A stretch of DNA of 7,846 nucleotides. Source: an uncultured Clostridia bacterium (GTDB lineage Bacteria > Bacillota > Clostridia > Oscillospirales > Acutalibacteraceae). The stretch lies in assembly GCA_937895645.1 (NCBI GenBank), contig CALBKQ010000002.1, positions 1 to 7,846 on the forward strand, read 5' to 3'. The number at the start of each line of letters is the position of its first letter. Within the stretch, counting starts at the first letter, position 1. Below the pieces are notes generated by a model. The model ran no database searches. It was not told the DNA's origin and saw nothing but the letters and a program-made list of their open reading frames with translations. Below are positions 6,879-7,846 of this stretch, in pieces. The translations under genes were made by a program, and so were the position numbers.

Positions 6879-6906
6879 AAAAAAATCAAGCACCCATAAG
6901 GGTGCC
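6879..6906 (-). terminator. SAM-riboswitch expression-platform terminator before metK
   Basis: On the minus strand GCACCC (6905-6900), loop TTAT, and GGGTGC (6895-6890) form a 6-bp GC-rich hairpin followed by TTGATTTTTTT ending at 6879. The metK Shine-Dalgarno site starts at the next base (6878). The left arm and loop contain CCTTAT (6901-6896), which can instead pair with ATAAGG of the aptamer P1 stem. Confidence 0.88.
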
Positions 6907-6918
6907 ATAAAATAACAA

Positions 6919-7013
6919 CCTTATATCTCGGAAAATCCGCAGGAATTAGCACCTTGCTATAAAGCAGGTTGCCGGGTTTCACAGGGCCAGACCCTCCACC
7001 ACTCTGCATAAGG
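6919..7013 (-). promoter_or_regulatory. SAM-I (S-box) riboswitch aptamer controlling metK
   Basis: Read on the minus strand, the leader holds the S-box core: GCAGAGTGGTGGAGGG, then TCTGGCCC, then GTGAAACCCGGCAACC, in the right order and spacing. P1 closes it by pairing CCTTAT (7013-7008) with ATAAGG (6924-6919). The GCAACCTGC...GCAAGGTGC stem (P3 region) and the GCGGA...TCCG stem (P4 region) lie between. When SAM binds, P1 is held and the terminator at 6905-6890 forms. Without SAM, the 3' strand of P1 can pair with the CCTTAT inside that terminator and let transcription continue. The position directly before metK supports the feedback role. Confidence 0.95.
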
Positions 7014-7033
7014 GAAATATTGAGTTGATATAT

Positions 7034-7061
7034 ATTTTACCACAGATTCGTGTAATGTCAA
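7034..7061 (-). promoter_or_regulatory. Predicted sigma-A promoter of the metK leader
   Basis: On the minus strand a perfect -35 TTGACA (7061-7056) is followed after 16 nt by TAAAAT (7039-7034), which matches TATAAT at five of six positions. The start of transcription would fall near 7027, just upstream of the SAM-I aptamer. The -35 box directly abuts the TAG stop of ribU (7064-7062). Confidence 0.75.
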
Positions 7062-7652
7062 CTATATTGTGTATTTTTTTACACCTTTTTCAAGGGCAAA
7101 ATATATTGGAAAAAATGGTAAAATATTGAAAGCAGATTTAATTGAATTAAGTGTAGTGGAACCCCATACACCCGCAAGGTAAGTTTCTGTAACAAGTGGA
7201 ATACCCATAATATTATAGAAAATAGGGGTAAATACAAGGTTTGCAAACCAACCCATAACTATTGCAATAATAATTGTTATTGCAGATGAGATAAAGTATA
7301 TTTTTAAGTTAATTTTATTTGATTTGAAAATCTTTTTGAATGCTTTAACTGAAAGTGACATTGAAAGAATCATACTGCTTCCTATTATCACATTCATAAT
7401 TTCACCAATACCGAATGTGGTTGTTCTAGTAAGGTGAATAATGTTTTTGAAAACCTCTACAAGTATTCCCTGAACAGGTCCAAAAATAACACCGGTAAGT
7501 ATTGCTGGAAAGTCTGAGAAATCCACCTTCATATAATCAACGCCTGGAACAATAGGAACTTCAGGAAAAACCATATAAATTACCGTTGCAATAGCAGTCA
7601 TAAGACCGACAATTGTTAAATTAAAAATTTTCTTATTCTTTTTGTTTGACAT
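7062..7652 (-). CDS. ribU: Riboflavin ECF transporter substrate-binding subunit RibU
   Basis: RibU is the membrane S component that binds riboflavin and works with the shared ECF module (EcfA, EcfA', EcfT, encoded elsewhere) to import it. The 196-residue protein is very hydrophobic, with about six membrane segments, and has a basic N terminus. It shows the family's V-D-F-S-D-F-P-A segment (43-50), the I-F-G-P-V-Q-G turn (56-62) and E66...K69-N70. Near the C terminus N169 and K172 resemble the NxxK pair that contacts the flavin in RibU structures (from memory). The FMN riboswitch directly upstream supports riboflavin over other vitamins. ATG 7652 is chosen because AAAGGGAG lies 6 nt upstream; an in-frame TTG at 7670 lies beyond that site. 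The gene ends in TAG with no terminator before the metK promoter. Confidence 0.92.
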   Translation of the reverse strand: MSNKKNKKIFNLTIVGLMTAIATVIYMVFPEVPIVPGVDYMKVDFSDFPAILTGVIFGPVQGILVEVFKNIIHLTRTTTFGIGEIMNVIIGSSMILSMSLSVKAFKKIFKSNKINLKIYFISSAITIIIAIVMGWFANLVFTPIFYNIMGIPLVTETYLAGVWGSTTLNSIKSAFNILPFFPIYFALEKGVKKYTI

Positions 7653-7658
7653 AAAAAT

Positions 7659-7666
7659 CTCCCTTT
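7659..7666 (-). promoter_or_regulatory. Shine-Dalgarno site that sets the ribU start
   Basis: AAAGGGAG on the minus strand lies 6 nt before ATG 7652. The longer TTG-initiated frame at 7670 would place this site inside the coding region. Confidence 0.75.
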
Positions 7667-7688
7667 CCAATTTACTGATTAGTCGTCA

Positions 7689-7718
7689 AACAGAAAATCC
7701 CCTGCGGTCAGCAGGGGA
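7689..7718 (-). terminator. FMN-riboswitch expression-platform terminator before ribU
   Basis: On the minus strand TCCCCTGC (7718-7711) pairs with GCAGGGGA (7705-7698) around a 5-nt loop, an 8-bp stem with six G-C pairs. TTTTCTGTTT follows. It lies between the FMN aptamer and the ribU ribosome-binding site, where an attenuator is expected. Confidence 0.85.
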
Positions 7719-7737
7719 GGTGTAACAAAAATGTTGC

Positions 7738-7846
7738 ATCTTCTTTCATCCGGACTATACCGTCGGTTTAGGAATTTCACCTAATCAGCATCTGCTCGTG
7801 GACTTTTACCACCGGTGGAGAATTTCGCTCCGCCCTGAAGACAACT
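7738..7846 (-). promoter_or_regulatory. FMN riboswitch (RFN element) controlling ribU
   Basis: Read on the minus strand from the right edge, the conserved RFN blocks follow in order: CAGGGCGGAGCGAAATTC, CACCGGTGGTAAAAGTCCA, CGAGC, TTAGGTGAAATTCCTAAA, and CCGACGGTATAGTCCGGAT (7766-7748), then GAAAGAAGA. P1 can form between TCTTC near 7841-7837 and GAAGA near 7743-7739. The aptamer core is complete, but its outer 5' boundary and the promoter lie beyond the window. FMN binding should favour the terminator downstream and shut off riboflavin uptake. Confidence 0.95.

Noticed and set aside
1..7846. Search for mobile elements, CRISPR repeats, phage or defence genes, toxin-antitoxin pairs and tRNA genes
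   Set aside because: None were seen. Genes are core functions, packed closely, with no long unexplained gap or direct repeats.

Overview
The window is AT-rich DNA from a low-GC Gram-positive bacterium, most likely a member of the Clostridia (Oscillospiraceae/Ruminococcaceae-like). This is inferred from the set of genes (trmK-nif3 pair, RqcH, RibU, DUF378, DUF1858), strong purine-rich Shine-Dalgarno sites, and control of metK and ribU by SAM-I and FMN riboswitches with intrinsic terminators. It looks like ordinary chromosome. I see no mobile element, CRISPR array, phage gene or tRNA/rRNA gene, and no clearly new system.

Left half, + strand (1-5375). The window opens inside ileS, an isoleucyl-tRNA synthetase of the eukaryote-like (type 2) kind. 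Its reading frame breaks near 1445-1469: the first frame stops at 1469, and the rest of the C-terminal tRNA-binding region continues in the -1 frame (1466-1909). A small DUF1858 protein with a CxxC motif follows, then a strong intrinsic terminator (2133-2162). Next is a tight three-gene cluster: trmK (tRNA m1A22 methyltransferase), a Nif3-family metal protein, and rqcH (ribosome-associated quality control). These are coupled by a 13-nt overlap and then an 8-nt gap. The theme of this half is translation and tRNA.

Centre (5346-5378). A perfect 12-bp hairpin flanked by A and T runs lies between the convergent genes rqcH and the DUF378 gene and should terminate transcription from both sides.

Right half, - strand (7846 down to 5379). 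An FMN riboswitch with a terminator precedes ribU (riboflavin ECF transporter S component). A sigma-A-type promoter starts directly at the ribU stop codon and drives a SAM-I riboswitch, terminator and metK (SAM synthetase). A small DUF378 membrane protein follows 82 nt downstream of metK. Two metabolite-sensing leaders therefore stand in series on one strand, so read-through from ribU into metK would still meet the SAM switch. The only link across the two halves is general: MetK makes the methyl donor that TrmK uses.

Four start codons are set here by Shine-Dalgarno position and differ from the longest possible frames: trmK TTG 2183, rqcH ATG 3591, DUF378 ATG 5591, ribU ATG 7652.
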